Shown here piece by piece: positions 13,991-42,900 of a DNA stretch of 64,000 nucleotides; position 1 is the stretch's first letter; each line of letters begins with the position of its first letter. The stretch lies in the NCBI RefSeq assembly GCF_048128805.1, contig NC_135997.1:14773616-14837615 (forward strand), in the 5' to 3' direction. Under the pieces are notes generated by a model. It saw only the letters and a program-made list of their open reading frames with translations. It did not search any database and was not told where the DNA came from. The position numbers were made by a program, and so were the translations under genes. Source of the DNA: Centroberyx gerrardi (lineage: Eukaryota; Chordata; Actinopteri; Beryciformes; Berycidae).

Positions 13991-15794
13991 AGGTTTTTCT
14001 TGTCTCGTTCATTAACCAGGGCTGTCTCCTCCTCTCTGCAGAGCCGTGGCTATTTACACCCTCAAAGACACAGTATCCGCCTTATATTGACTAATAAGTC
14101 ATTTTCTGAGACAATGTGTTGCCCGTTTGATTCATACCCTGTACGCCATGTATGTGAGTCTCCTGTCCCTGGTCTTGCTGCTACACCATGTTATTACATG
14201 CTGTAACATGACCTCCTGCTCTATTGTCTGTTTGAGATGATCAGAATAATAAGTCAGAGCTGTCTACTCCACCATACCTCTGTCTGTGATAAGTAGGTAG
14301 GCCGCCTTCTTCCTTTGTGCGCCCCTCTCTTTCTTTTTAGTCCAAACATAACCCTATAACATTTCATAGTGATATTGCAGTACTCATTTGATCATTTTGG
14401 TGGAGGGTTTGTGGGGTTGGTGGGATCGTCTGCACCCTCATACTCTATTAAAATCTAGAATTTAATGAAGCCTATAACCTATGTCACAATATTATCAAAT
14501 ATTTGTATAGCTTTAATCAAAATAGTTAATTGGAGGAACGTTTACAGTAGCTTAAAAGAAACCCTTATTGCACATATTGCTTTTTTGAAAGTATTGAGTC
14601 CAAATTCTGGTTTTGCGGCTGAGTGTATTTACCAGTGTTGATTCGACCCTCCATTGATTGCTTTTCCTTCTATCTTGATGTGGTCAACAACACGAACACA
14701 ATTAGAGGTTATTCTTTCCCCAATATCTGTACATGTCAGTGCAGAAGCAGCCCACTCCCAGTCCCCGTCATCCATGCCTGAACACAGCCAAATGACAAAT
14801 GAGCCGCCCTGTGTGAAAGATGAATTTCAATCCACTACACCTGTGCCACCCCACCAAATGAAAGGACTGATTGCCTCCAATTGCATATTTAAAATGCTTA
14901 ATTCCTCCATTAAAAAACCTATTTACATGAATTAGGGACAATTAGCATTTTCAGACCCACTTCAACTTTGTTCGCCCCCATCCATTAACATTTGAAAGTG
15001 TCGGCTGCCAGACACAAGAAAGCCCCACCATCTGATTTGTGCTGACCCCCTATGATGGCTGCATGGATGGACTTTTTTATCTGTGCCACCTCACTGGAGG
15101 AAGGGGCTGGCCCTGGGTCTAAGTCACCTTATTATGTGTAATCAACAAAAGCCATTGAATGAAAGACAACAGAGTGAAGGGCAAGGAGATGTCCAATGGA
15201 CAAAGCCAAGGTTCAGCTCCTCATTTGCACCCACCTTTGACCGAGGGATCCCATGTGAATTCCATGTGGTAAAGCTCTTGGGTCGTCCTTCCAGTCTGTA
15301 TATTGCAACACTGAACAATCGAGGGAAATGGAAAAATCAGTGGCCTCTAAACTGGTAGTTAGGTGGAAATAATGGAGAAGAGAATAGATAAAATGGAGAA
15401 GATGAGTATCAGGATATGCACCTGTCAGGTCTCTGAAGTTATTTGATTAACCTTCTGGCTCTGCCCAATCCACACAAGGGAAAATAGGCATCAATGAAGA
15501 CTGTTTGTGCACAGCCTTGAGTATTTTCATTGGTCACCAATTACAGCGTCTGACTCAAGTCGCTTACACATCCTTAGGATGAGGCTTTTGATGGAGAATG
15601 GTTTCTAATGATGATGACAGAGGCTGTCTCACTCTCAGGGGAATTTATTAGCGAAAGAGGGCTCACATCATGTGAGTCATGTGTAATGCTTTTTATTGCT
15701 CCAGTCACAGGCAAGAGAGGGAGCTTGTTTTGATGATTATATTCACCCTTGGAAATATATTAATATCTCTTTGAATCACACAGACCTGTTGTGG

Positions 15795-15839
15795 AGTGTG
15801 TGTGTGTGTGTGTGAGAGAGAGAGTGTGTGGGTGTGTGT
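15795..15839. repeat. (GT)n/(GA)n compound microsatellite
   Basis: GT repeat running into GAGAGA and back into GT. Intergenic. Confidence 0.9.
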
Positions 15840-16121
15840 AGGTGTGTACATGCATTGTATACTTATGTGTGTGTTTATCACTGAGAAAACTAATCTTTTG
15901 TAGGAGGTATGTTTGACTTTTAGGATGAAACTGGTCTTGAATCATTTTCAAGAACATTTACCGATACACAGGATCTGATGTAACTATCCCTTGTCCTGTT
16001 TGCAGGAAGCGCCTACTGTACTTAGAAACCTACATTAGCTGGGTAGAGCAAAGGGGGGTGGCTGACAGCAGGTTTGCCATTTACAAGGTCATCACAGATA
16101 TTTTGTTGAATTAGGCTCACA

Positions 16122-16330
16122 AGCAACACAGTCTCAAAATTTTGTGAAATGAGCACAAACTCTGAGATGCACATTACGTGACAATACCACAAATTGAATT
16201 TTTACCTGTTCGTCATGTGAAAAGGTCAGCTAGCGGTTCAGTTTAGGCAAGTAAAACAACTTCAGTTAAGGTTAGGGTAAGGATTTGGTCATGGTTTAAT
16301 AAGAAAACTTTTGCTAAAAGTTAAAACTGT
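16122..16330. repeat. Possible old dispersed repeat
   Basis: Contains a stretch of the type 'ggttagggtaaggatttggtcatggtt' broken over 16250-16300, which resembles GGTTAGG-type dispersed repeats common in fish genomes, next to an 'acagtctcaaaa' segment. No terminal repeats could be defined, so the class and limits are uncertain. Confidence 0.3.
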
Positions 16331-18280
16331 TGACAGAACTATACCTCCCAAATATATGCACTTAGGGCCTAAGTGCCCAAGTCTTAGGCTGGTGCTGAGT
16401 TATCTCTGATAGGACTTTCCCTATGCCAGCTCACATTTCCCAATAGCCTCCCTTAGCTCCCCTAGCTTGTGCCTACTCAATAATAATTCTTTCCTGACTT
16501 ATTCATCATGACGTACAAAGCCAACTTGCTAAATAGGTTTATCTTTCTTAATAGGCAAAGATTTAACTTCTGTTTGTTTACTCTCAATTGCTGTAACCAG
16601 GGATTTCAGCACTTGTTTATACCTCCAAGCGTATCGTCCTCGGGAAAAAGCAACTTTGCATCCTTACAGGAAAGGTTCCTGTTCATGTGGCATCTTCATC
16701 AAGTTACTGATTGGGGCTTTAGAAGATGGTAGATCATGGGTTACACCAATATTAAAGCTAATCCTAAATGCCTCCATATTCCAGAGTTCTATCCAATTTA
16801 TCCAACTTATCCTCTCTACGATTTCATCCTCTCTACACTTTCCCAGTCCAACCATTGTTCCTTTTTTGCATGAGAAACCGCTTTGGCATTTCTTGCTGCT
16901 TGCCACTGCCCTGCTTGGTGATATATTTGCTCCACCACCAATTTATTCTTTTCTAAGGGTGTTGCTTTGTTCCATGCATGTTTACTTGTGCCAAGACCAA
17001 GGCCTTCTCAACCCTGTCGCACTCGCTCTACAACATCCCTATCTCTAAGTGCCAATTGTGCTTGCTGAACTGCCTCTGTAGGGGTCCATTTCTGTCCAGT
17101 TGCTATATATATTTTATAGACTACATGCTTTTGCCCATGACTATACTTACATTCAGCTCAAGGATTCAATGGAAAAGACAATAATTTGACACACATGAAA
17201 GCAATTCTGTACAAAAACATATTCTGTAATTATATGGGATATTCTGGCTGGTGCCATTAGACCACCGCCATCAGATGAAGCAGAGAGCTCAGTGTTGCTC
17301 CTCTGAAGCCCCCAGCAATCCATCCAATATTTCAGGGTACACCAAAGGACAATCAAATGCCATTGTCTCACTGGATTTCATAGCTATATTGTGCTCACCT
17401 CCTGACAATCTTCTTCCAATATGTTTCAGTACAAAATGGGGAACATCCATAGTTTCCAATATTACCATGGCAAAGTATTTTTTTCTGTCAGATATAGAGG
17501 TTTCATGGGGGTTTACAATGGTTAAGGGGGGGCTTTTGCATCTTGCATGACTGTTGTGTAACTATAGGAATCTAAACTCTCTAAATAAGCTGCCTGAATC
17601 GGTGCATGCGGCTACGTGTTGTGCCATATTGCACTGGAAATGACTTAAAAGATGCAAAACTAAATGCAAATGCATGCATACACACACACGCATACTAACA
17701 CAACAAACACAATGCAGCCTGTTTGAGTGCGCTTATTGTCTGTATTGCAAGGACAATTTCTATTATCATAATTGTGCTATTGATTATACATAACTCACTT
17801 TGTCTGATTATGATTACAATTTAATATATGACTTTCCCCATGCAATGAATTCATTCTCCTGGTGTCAGTCTTGTTGACTTGTATGATCTATGATTCATCA
17901 ATACCATTGATTCTCCCAAAGTTCATCCATCCATATGTGACTGGCACATCAGTGTTTTACATAAAAAGATTGAGGAGAGGCAATCTGCATGTCAGCAAAA
18001 TGTCACCATAATTGAGCTTGGCTGATGTTATTGTCCCTTAACGAAGTTCTGACTGTTTTATAAACAGGGCTGGGACAAGAGGCATCAGTCACAAGGGAGA
18101 CTGTTAACATTACCAAGGACAAGAGCATCGCACACTGAACAGCCGCAGCAGATGTGCCGCACTCGCTCTCATATGGAATGTGAATGCACTTTGATAGCAT
18201 GCATTGTTGCTCACAGTGGGAGTCGGTGTGCACTGACTGGCCAACCTTGCTTGGTTGTATCTTTTTTCCAATTGTATCTA

Positions 18281-18282
18281 TA

Positions 18283-18319
<37 letters not shown>
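18281..18319. repeat. (TATC)n tetranucleotide microsatellite
   Basis: About ten perfect TATC units, typical of a highly polymorphic locus. Confidence 0.95.
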
Positions 18320-18491
18320 GTCCATGTGTTTGCTTGAAGAATGACTCAGAAACACCGCAACGATGGCAGGAGATGTGTTTACAGTTTACAAAACAAAAGG
18401 AGAACATGAAGTACTACAATACCACACAAGAATGACAGCACATTGAGGCTAATTGGAAAGGCCTGTCACTGATTATGGACACACTGACGCA

Positions 18492-18520
18492 CTGTGTGTG
18501 TGTGTGCATGTGTGTGTGTA
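18492..18520. repeat. (GT)n microsatellite
   Basis: GT repeat interrupted by a CA step. Intergenic. Confidence 0.88.
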
Positions 18521-21500
18521 TACACATGCGCCGTGTGTGCGTTTATGTGTTGCCTTGTGTGGGTGCATGGCTATTCAGTCCACACACCTGTGTATCTCTG
18601 GCAATTGCTCTGCTGGTGGACACTGCTGTTGTGACAGTGGGCTGCCCTCGGAGGTCTCTGGATATCCAGTGTAAATCCAGCCCAGTGGAGCTGTGAAAAA
18701 AGCTAATAATATGTTATTGCAGTCCAGGTCCCCCTGTCGCCTCTCCATCAGAGCACCAGTGTCACCTTACACATGGACCACAGTGTGATAATGGACAATA
18801 ATGCGGAGTAGCTGAGAGTGAGAAGTCCAATCTGCCTCCTGAGTGGTGAGAGGGCCGGGGAAGAGCACAGCCCATATGCTGCGTGAGAGCTCCCGGCTCC
18901 AAGGCCGTGCATCATCCCACCATGAACCACTGGGCTTTACTTCCTATAGGGTGTGGGCGCAAACCTCTGATTGATTATTACGTTACTCCATGAATCGTGC
19001 GACTTCAGTCTTGACAAGAGCGGATCTGTCTGGGCTTCTGCTTGCATTCAGCTCCACTGAGGAGTGGGGATGTTAATTTGTAGACAATATGCACATGCTA
19101 CACTACAGCATTGTTTTTTGTTTCAAGTATTACAGACCTATCCAAGTCTACGAACTGGCTACGTATAAGACCATTGCCTAATTGTTTCATCATGATGTAT
19201 TTATTCATATTTAATGTGGATGCATTTTCTCCTCCAAAAATATAGTCATTAGTGGGAGCTTTGCAAAGAAATAAATGTGTAGATTTGTTGTGAGGGTGTT
19301 TAAACCTCTCAAAGAGAATCTAAAATCATGCTATCTGTCGTGACTTCAGGCGTGTTTACAATTAGTGAAGCACTCCTGTACACACTCTGATGCGCTACTG
19401 TTTTGCTGCCTTTGTGTAGAACAAAGTTTTATAAAACAACCCCCATAACATAAATAATAACTCCATTTTCAAACCTAAACATATTAAATATGCCTCCTTT
19501 GATCAACCAAATGTTTTTGGTTTCGTTTCGGCGCGGTTTCCAGTGGTAATTTTCCCTCTAGAGAACTTCGCAAACATCACAAAAATATAAACGAAGCAGC
19601 AGCAAAACAATACGTTTGGAAACAAAGTGGCACCACAGTCCGCCAGGCTGAAGCCTCTAGTGGCAGCTGAATGCAACATCCTCTGAGTTGAGGCAGAGGC
19701 CAAAGTATCTACTACACTCCTACACCTACACATATGGTGTCTATTAACTAACCATTAATTAAGGGTTTAGAGGATGAGTGTTGAGTTTAATAGCTGAGTT
19801 CATTATGTGAGATACATGACAGTATCTCTGGATGAGAAAACCTTGATGCAACAGATTATTTCGCTTACAGGCTGATAAACCTGACTTCTTTTAATTACTA
19901 AAACTTTAACATAAGCTTCCTGATTAACATAAGCAAATAGTTTCCAGCTGTTGACGCGTAAGCATTGCAATACTTTCTAAATTCATCAGGTTATAGCAAA
20001 TATTAGATGGTAAATTGCTTTTCTGCTTTCTGATTGTAATTATTGTAGTGCTGCGGGGGCACAGGGGGCATTTTATTTTCTGTCTGATGATTGAATTTCT
20101 TCCCCTCTTCTGTGCCAAGTTGTATTTTGGTGCGTGACCACAGGCTTTGTGGTTCTCCAAGCCTCGCGGGACCAATTCCCATTATTTACTTGACTGTGAC
20201 CCCGTATCATGACCTCCTCAAGTCTCCCATTCTCCAGAAGCCTACTTTTAAATCGCCCATCTAATGGCAACCTGCGTTTTTTACTGAACTGTAATGAATG
20301 CTCCAATTACGCTGAAGGTGATGGAGGCGATTTTCCTATGATAGAAGGGGTGATTGGATCTCCCACACTCCATTTCACTATCTCTCCACTCTTCAGGCAT
20401 TCCCACAGACCTATGGTCAGCACCAGCCATTGGAAGGAAACTAAACCTCCACTTGTGGTAATGCACCCTCTCAGTGCGCTGCCAAGCCATGCACCACTGA
20501 GGTGACTACAGAATTAAGTGCTTGAAATAAATGAATTCATACTGGCAGAAATGTGTCAAATGACCTTTCCGCTGCTCATTACACATGGTGCACATTACGC
20601 CAGAGAAATGCTCCTGTTGTCTGCGCTCCTTTGTTTCCCCCTCCTCCCTGCCTTGTCAAAGGGGAATGGTAATTAATTGAAATCATTTCCATGTGTAAGG
20701 TTGTGTAGATCCCTCCTCAAGGTGTGTCAATGGGTCGATAGGTATTTGGAGTGTATAGTGGAGTCAGGTGATAAGAACTCCAGTCATACTGCGCTAAATG
20801 ACTGCCAAAGCTCCATAAAACCAATTCAAGGGCAGAGGAGTTTGAGGGCAGGGAGTAACAGAGAGGGGGAAAGCCATTGTCCCTAGCGGATGATATTCTG
20901 ACAGCAGTGACGATGGTCACTATCCACAGAAATTGAAATGTTTTGGATCATTCAAGGCTGGGCACATTTTTCATTTTCTAGCTTTTTTCCTATGATTAAA
21001 AGGTTGTTTGTGAGAATTGAACACAGTCTCCTTGGAGGTGGTATCCTCCTGGTTGACTGAATGCGGGGCATTTCACCCCGCTCTGTGCAGGAGTGAGGAG
21101 AGCTTATCCCAATGCAGAGGCTGCCTGTCTGCCTGCCAAGGAGAGATGCGACTTTAAGAGGCCCATACGTGGTGTTGATTAGTTTTACTGAGTGGGTATG
21201 CAGAGACCAATAAATTAAATATGAATAAATTAAAAATGTACTCTAGCAGAAAATTGCTTGGAAAACAACCACCTCCCCATTAAAATATGTATAGTAATGC
21301 CTTTTATGTGAAGTAACTTGGGATTAGATATCACTGTAAATTAACACGCCATCCAACCGTAGTCAAGAACTTTTCACTTTTAACAAGGACTTATAAAAAA
21401 GGTATTTACTCTAGTGTGTTCAGTAATTAATTTGATATTCAAATGAGCTAACAGTATGTATTATAATTGCAAATATCCCAAATAAGTGTAGTTTTAAAAA

Positions 21501-21695
21501 GGGGTAGTGTCAACAAAGATTGATGAGGCTTGCTTTGAAATTGCCATCTGTTTCAAATGTTTACTTGAGGCGGGGTTTTCCCCCCTTTCTTCTTCTGTGG
21601 AAATAAAGGCATTGTGGTTTCCTCCCCCGTTTTTTTTCCCATACACACACCGGTTTTTGGTTGCATTGTGGTGCGGAAAGCAAGCATACATGAAC

Positions 21696-21714
21696 ACGCA
21701 CACACACACACACG
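21696..21714. repeat. (CA)n microsatellite
   Basis: Short CA repeat ending in CGCGCG. Intergenic. Confidence 0.8.
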
Positions 21715-21889
21715 CGCGTCCACACACAAGGTAACGCAAACATTGAAGGGGATCAGGAACATCAGCATGTGTGATGAGCTCCCACAGATAACGTCTCCTC
21801 AACGTTTCCATGACATTGTAGCTGTGTTACCTCATTACCACAATGTCACAGCAGCAGTGTGAGGATGTTGTGTTTGGGGAGTGGATGGA

Positions 21890-22310
21890 GAGGGTGGGGG
21901 GGGGGGGGGGCTCAGCTGCAGGTATCGGGCCTCTGCAGATGAGCTGATTAATTAAAGGGAGCTCTATTAAGGTTATTGAGATGCATCCCCCCCCCTCCCC
22001 TCCCCCCCTCCCAGCAGCCCCCTCCACACTCCTCTGTGGATAAAGGTGGATCGAGCAGAGGGGGGGCCGAGGGAGGGGATGCATCCTTACCTCTTTTGAC
22101 ATTAGCCTGCTTGCACCCACTTCACACACCCCATGATTCTCGCCACAAGTGCCATCTCTGCACCCCACCTTGCAGGAGTGACGCTCTCCCCGGGCTCCAA
22201 AAAGGGGCTGCGGAGAGTTTTAATCCCTGCAGCCCGTCAACCCACCCATCCTTACTTCCATCTGTCAGGGGGGGTGGGGGGTAGAGGGGGTGGGCGCATC
22301 CCTGGTTCCA
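21890..22310. repeat. G/C-homopolymer-rich low-complexity zone
   Basis: Starts with a 15-bp G run (21896-21910). A C-rich stretch follows (about 21987-22011), then several G4-G8 runs near 22062-22072 and 22266-22291. The zone could form G-quadruplexes on either strand. No gene is seen; open frames over it are low-complexity artefacts. Confidence 0.8.
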
Positions 22311-24076
22311 TCCCGACGAATTTTCTAATTTCCTTTGCCTCCATGCTTTGTCCCAAACTCACGCCCCTAACCTACCCACCATACAGCCGAGCTTGTTCTG
22401 TCCTCCCTCCCTTCTTGCCTCCTCTCTCTGTAGTTTGGGCCAAAGTGACGGGAGTAAAACTGGAGGCTGTTGTTGGCTTTAGCAGCGACAATACTTTATC
22501 AGCCTCACAACCTATTGTCACTACGTATGAAGACATCAGATCATCCATTTTTCCTTCATGTTTTTCAGCCTCTTTAAATTTCTTCCACCCTGAGGCATGT
22601 ACAAGCGCTCCTATAATTTGCTGTAGGTCACATTCCACTAGCACAATTCAATTTGGGGATTTTTTTTTCTTTTCCTATAATTAATTAAAAGTCTGGCACA
22701 AGAAAATGAGGACCATATGTTGAAATCCCATCTCCTCTTCTGACAACACATTAGCCATACAGGAGGTTGTCAAAACAGACTTTATGCAAATCCAGTGCAC
22801 TGGTCTAAAGGGAGAAGAGGTTTTACAAACTGAACGAATCATTGTTGTCTATTTTTTGTTTGTTTTTTTTCCTCATTTTTCTAGTTTTCTACCCAACAAA
22901 TCACATTTGTATTCTTTGAATAAGACAGCAGCTGAAATGTTGCATTTCTTAACCAGTTATTTTCTTTGAATGAATCATCAAGACCTAGCCATGCAGTGTA
23001 TTAATCAGTGACACATTACATGCACATCACAATTTTAATGGGCAATGACTCAATCAATCACATCCACTTCCAAACACCTTCATACACAGAACTAGATAGT
23101 AGGCTTTGGGGACAGCGTTCTCCTGTCAAATCAACTCCTGGAAATGAACTCGGCAACCCACTACAGCTCCATCTGCTGTTTATACTAGTCTGAGTAAATA
23201 AAAGTCATGGCATATGCTATCATCTTTTAGTCAAACTTTTGTACACCTTGAATCAAAGATATATTGCAGTTCCCTTCCATTCATTTGAAACTATTTTTGA
23301 TTAAATTTGTGTATTCTCATCAACTGTTTGTTTCATACAAATTGAATCTAACCAAAGGCAGTGAAAAGGTGTTTTGTGTACCTACTCGCCGCGTTGCGTG
23401 GCATCACACATGAAGACAGCAAGTCTACCTGGACAAAGTATTTGATAAAGGAGGACATTTACACACTTATAAGGCCATGACCTATTCCCCCAAAGGGAGA
23501 AATGCTATTCGTCCTTAGCTTCAAAGAGCAACCTCCAGACACATACGCATATTTACACACACACGCACACAAACACACACAGCCTGTGCATGAACACTAG
23601 GCCCCATTGTTGGCACACATTCACTTCGAGATGCAAATGGGTGGATTTGAAATTCAGCCTCTGTGTGTTATGCTTGACTACTTTAATGTTGTATCTATGC
23701 TGGGGATTATTCTCTCTACAGCAGAAAAACCTGTGCTTGAATGGCAGTGCCCTCAAAGTAGCTCCTACTGCTTTCAATGGCCTCCCAAACGAGATTAGAC
23801 CCGTGGCTGCCCTCAGTCCCAATCCTCTGCATTCAGATGGAGCGTAACCAGCCTGTGTGACAGTTTTTCTGTTTTGACACCGAGTGGGTGCAGTCAGTGC
23901 ATATAGAGCGTTTTGGAATTGAGAGGTCAGAAAAGAAAAAAAGAATAAGCTATTATACAGTAAATCCCTATTGCTCAGTGTGGTGTTGTGAAATGATATA
24001 TACAGTAAATTCTCATGTGTTTTGAGCGTTCTCAGCATGTCAGCACATAACATCAAAAACATACGTATTTGGTCTG

Positions 24077-24082
24077 TTTATT
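24077..24082 (-). terminator. Candidate stk33 polyadenylation signal
   Basis: On the minus strand this reads AATAAA, about 845 bp beyond the stk33 stop codon. The DNA between is AT-rich and lacks open frames, as expected of a 3' UTR. It is the best-placed canonical hexamer I noticed, but others cannot be excluded without transcripts. Confidence 0.45.
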
Positions 24083-24717
24083 GAACATAAAATTAGTAAA
24101 ATTTTTTGTACATCAATTCTTTGTTTATGATATTTGGCACATAGTTTTAAATGTCTTAGTTTTAAAACAGCAAAACAGAACATATAGCTACAGACATCTA
24201 TCTAAATACTACTGATTTAAAAACATCTTCAAGTTGCAATCAGCTATTTTTTGACAAAGGCAAATTCTGTTGTAAAATCTCTCTTTAGAAATGTCTATTA
24301 AGATGCTGAAAATATTCTCGTACAGTACATTGACCATATTATTACATCCCTGTATACCACTAGTAAATAATTAATTCTGTCCAATGTAATAAATTAACAT
24401 TCCCTTTTAGTTTTAATTATATTTTCAAATGACTCTATCAGTTTATTTGTCATATGGAAAAGGCATACATTCATACTGTATATAAATAGAGCAGTGAGAT
24501 TAACAATGACAGGATATCTTGCTAGGTAGAGGTACGTTAAGCACCGAACAACAGTTTTAATAAGAAATGAGATGTGGAATTCTCAAATCTCCTGGGTCAG
24601 TTCTTTACTCGACTGACTCTAGCATGCTGCTTCATAATAAACACATTCAAGCAGATGCCACCAGCAATATCTGACAAACTCATCTCACAATTTCTATCTC
24701 TCTCTTTGCTGGTCATT

Positions 24718-24760
<43 letters not shown>

Positions 24761-24926
24761 GTGTGAGTCTGTATCTGGGCTGGTTTCAGAGGAGCTGTGG
24801 AACAGTTGGCTGTGCAGCAGTAATCGTGTGTCCAGCAGCCTTGCCCCAGCCGGGGGAATACCTCAGACTGGGGCCCTTTGCTTTGGCACACGGCACCGCT
24901 GAGGCTGGGCTCTCTGCTGCAGGGGC
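24083..24926 (-). other. Probable 3' UTR of stk33
   Basis: AT-rich, non-coding stretch between the stk33 stop and the candidate poly(A) signal. It includes a perfect (TA)n microsatellite at 24,722-24,756. Confidence 0.45.
24722..24756. repeat. (TA)n microsatellite
   Basis: About 17 TA units inside the probable stk33 3' UTR. It would form a self-complementary AU hairpin in the mRNA. Confidence 0.93.
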
Positions 24927-39871
<14,945 letters not shown>

Positions 39872-39968
39872 CCGTCGCTATACTCAAAATGTACTCATAG
39901 CCTATAGAATGTGAGGGAGCAGTTCGTTCCCAGTGGCACCTTGGTAGGCTACTTGGTGTGGTCGTTAG

Positions 39969-39982
39969 TCTCCATCTAGCGG
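39969..39982 (-). promoter_or_regulatory. CTCF-like motif upstream of stk33
   Basis: The minus strand reads CCGCTAGATGGAGA, about 100 bp before the stk33 start codon, in the likely promoter or 5' UTR. Two differences from the usual core. Confidence 0.3.
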
Positions 39983-42900
39983 AGAAAATGGTCACTGGAG
40001 TGTTTTTTTTTTTTTGCCTGATTTGTTGTTAGAATGTAGTCATTTATTCATTAATTTACAATTAATTTTCGGACAATTAACACTAAGGTTCAGTTTGGAA
40101 ATATGATTCTTAGCCATAGTCTGGAAATATGAGTCTCAGCCTTGTAAAATCAATATTTTGCAATATTTTGCAGTTCATCACTGTGAGTACAGTTTACCAC
40201 TTCTTTGTTCCATTTGGACAGGACAGCAGTGGCTAATGCGATGCTTTTGAACATTAGCCACTTTTCCACAGCAGCTTTAAAGGCCATGCCAGGTCTAGGG
40301 CTGATTTAAGATGAAACACTATTTCTTTGCAACTTAGTGTAGTCCAGCAGACATCTCTGCAGGCACTAAGATTCAAAATAGCCTGATTAATATTGTTATG
40401 TGGGGAATGGAATGACGTTAAAAGGAAGAATGAGGATTTCTAGAAGCCTATCCCATTAATCACTAATGAAGCCTCCACTTGGGACCATTCAAAAGTTTTC
40501 ATGCCAGCATTTATTCATTTATTTCCTGAGAAATGGGCTCCATCCTCCTCTAAGCATTTATTGGCACTGCAAGCACAAGTCAACGGCTTATGAAACAAAG
40601 TTCTTTCAAACAGTTCTACTACTTATTCATGCAACTATGGGAGCATATGCAACAGCTTGCATGTGACCTTCCCTTTAATTTGAATGAACCATAACCCTGG
40701 AATGAATATATCTTTAACTACACCTCAACAGATCAAATATTTCAAGTGGGCCTATTTGAATAACATCTGCTGTTCAGTACTGAATACAGATTCCTCAATT
40801 TCTCTACATTTTCAAAAAATGCACTACACATGTAATGTACAGTGTGTATATTGTAGCCTATGTCTAATGAAGTATTTGAAAAATCGTGTATATACACATA
40901 CATATGTATTTGCACTCTTTTAATGTTTCTCTCCACTGAAATATTTCTATATAGCACATTTTGATATATTTATTTGAACTCCAGTCTAGTTACAAAATAA
41001 ATTTGGCTTGATCCACTTATAGAATAGGATTGCTTCAAATCAATTTGTAAATACATATTTTGGTCTAAGTGTGCCTGTTAGGTCATGGAGTGTATTGACT
41101 GTTGCTTTTCCTCCTGTCTATCAACCTAATACTGGATGTTTTTAGTGTATGTTTTGTTACATTTACATTACATTACAGTTTACATTGCGTTTACCAATAC
41201 ACAGGATTTTGGGGCACTTTTGTAGAAAATCAGCTTGAATATTCGAGGAAAGCAGTTGGATGAGAGTGATATGTCACATCCAGAAGACTCAACAGTAAGT
41301 TCTGGCGTCGCAGAACCACCTTCCTCCACACCCACTGTCAACAGTGTATTGAAAACTGAGGCAAATTAAGAAGCATTCCAAACTAGTTGGACATTTCTGA
41401 ACAAACAGATTGAACTCTTATAAATAAATCATTTTGTAATTAGTAGCTGAATTACAGTATGCAAAATGTTTCCTCCTTCCAAAGATAATGATCACTAGCT
41501 GATTGCATGAAATCCAGTACTGTGTTCAGAAATTAGGAACACCTGAAAGTCCCCTACAGTGCTCATCAGTCGTCAGTTTGCATGAGCTACTGTCGCTAAA
41601 CTATTTGTGAATGATGAGCACTTAAAGGAAATGTTCTTTTCCGAAGTAGATTGTGAGTCTCAGATAAACACTGTTAACATTTCTAAGTATTGAACACAAC
41701 TCTTTAATGCAACGATACAGCTTTATCAGATAGTAATGAGCATTACAAAAGCATGGTGAACATAGCAAAGACAATTTTGCTCGCTGTTACAAGCACAAAA
41801 TGAAAAGCAGTTCATTAAAAATGCATAGCAGAAATTCAATGGATTTATTTGAATTTGTGCACCACAGTGTTGTTGGAATGTTGTCAGTTATTGCAAATCA
41901 TATCAGCATTGTCTGCATTATTCTTGTATTCCCAATCTTGCCTTTTTTTTTAAAGGAGCTGTAGAAAATGTTTCATGATCCTGGGGCCAAACCAAACCAC
42001 TCCTAATGCAAAAAAAATACTGGAAAATCAATATTGACCTTGTTGAGATACAGTTTCTTTTTTACAAATTCTATGGATGGATTCCATGGATTTTGATGTC
42101 AAAAAATGTATCTACACTGCAAAAAATATTAAGGCAGTTCAACTTAAAAACATAAGTTTCCTTGCTGCCTTAAAATTGTGAGTTGACTGAAGTAGTACCG
42201 AATAGTTAGGTCAAAGATCATTAAGTTAGTTCTAATGTAGAAAAGCTAACTGAGTGAACTTAAGACAATAAGTTCAATCAACAAATGTCTAGTCATGCTG
42301 ATTCGTGTTTCCAAGTTGAATGCATTAATTGATGAACTGAAATCCAGTGTTATTTATTTTTTCACAAGGTTTGCTAGGTTTAAGTTTGAGTTCCTCTTAT
42401 ATCACATGATTAATACACAGCTCAGCATATAGTATGCAGCTGCAATACACTTACTTATAGTGGATTGTACTTGCCATGTGCATCAGAGAGAAACTTACTT
42501 AATTGTGAATTCCCAGATACATAGATAAGATAGATAGTAGATTTTATCATGTTTTTGTTTTTTTTGTTTGTTTTTTTATCAGAAATTGACCTATGATTTA
42601 CCAAACATACATACATAACAAGTCTCTATCCTGTAACTTCATTCAAACCAAAAGAAGGAAGAGTTTCTGGAGAGTTAAACCGAATGCAGTGCATACTGGG
42701 AAGTCTGCTAATAAACTAACAGTGTTGAGTTTAGTGAATGCTTTATAAGGTGTTCTTTCAACTCATAATTTTAAGTCACAAGATGTGAACTCATGATTTT
42801 AAGTCATGAAGCTCATAACTAGCACTTTTAAGTTGAAATTGACAAACACATCTATATACATTGTGTTAATGGATAAAGATGAGTTGATTTCACTAACTTG

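Larger units (their letters stand above)
1..24060. other. Gene-free intergenic block, probably upstream of lmo1
   Basis: About 24 kb without any exon I can support. Open frames here are short, lack family motifs, and are not joined by consistent splice sites. The DNA is AT-rich, with many TAATTA and ATTA cores and several microsatellites. In human, LMO1 lies beside STK33 and both are transcribed in the same direction, so this block would be the 5' flank of lmo1 if synteny holds. No LIM-domain exon is visible in the window, so the lmo1 assignment is inference from gene order only. Confidence 0.6.

Noticed and set aside
18281..18319. Regular short repeats as possible CRISPR array
   Set aside because: Plain tetranucleotide microsatellite without spacers, in a vertebrate genome.
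22133..22684. 183-aa plus-strand frame
   Set aside because: Crosses the G/C homopolymer zone; composition-driven, with no motif or splice signals.
23553..24062. 169-aa minus-strand frame
   Set aside because: Ends in a CA-repeat-coded Val/Cys tail, no family similarity, next to the stk33 3' UTR.
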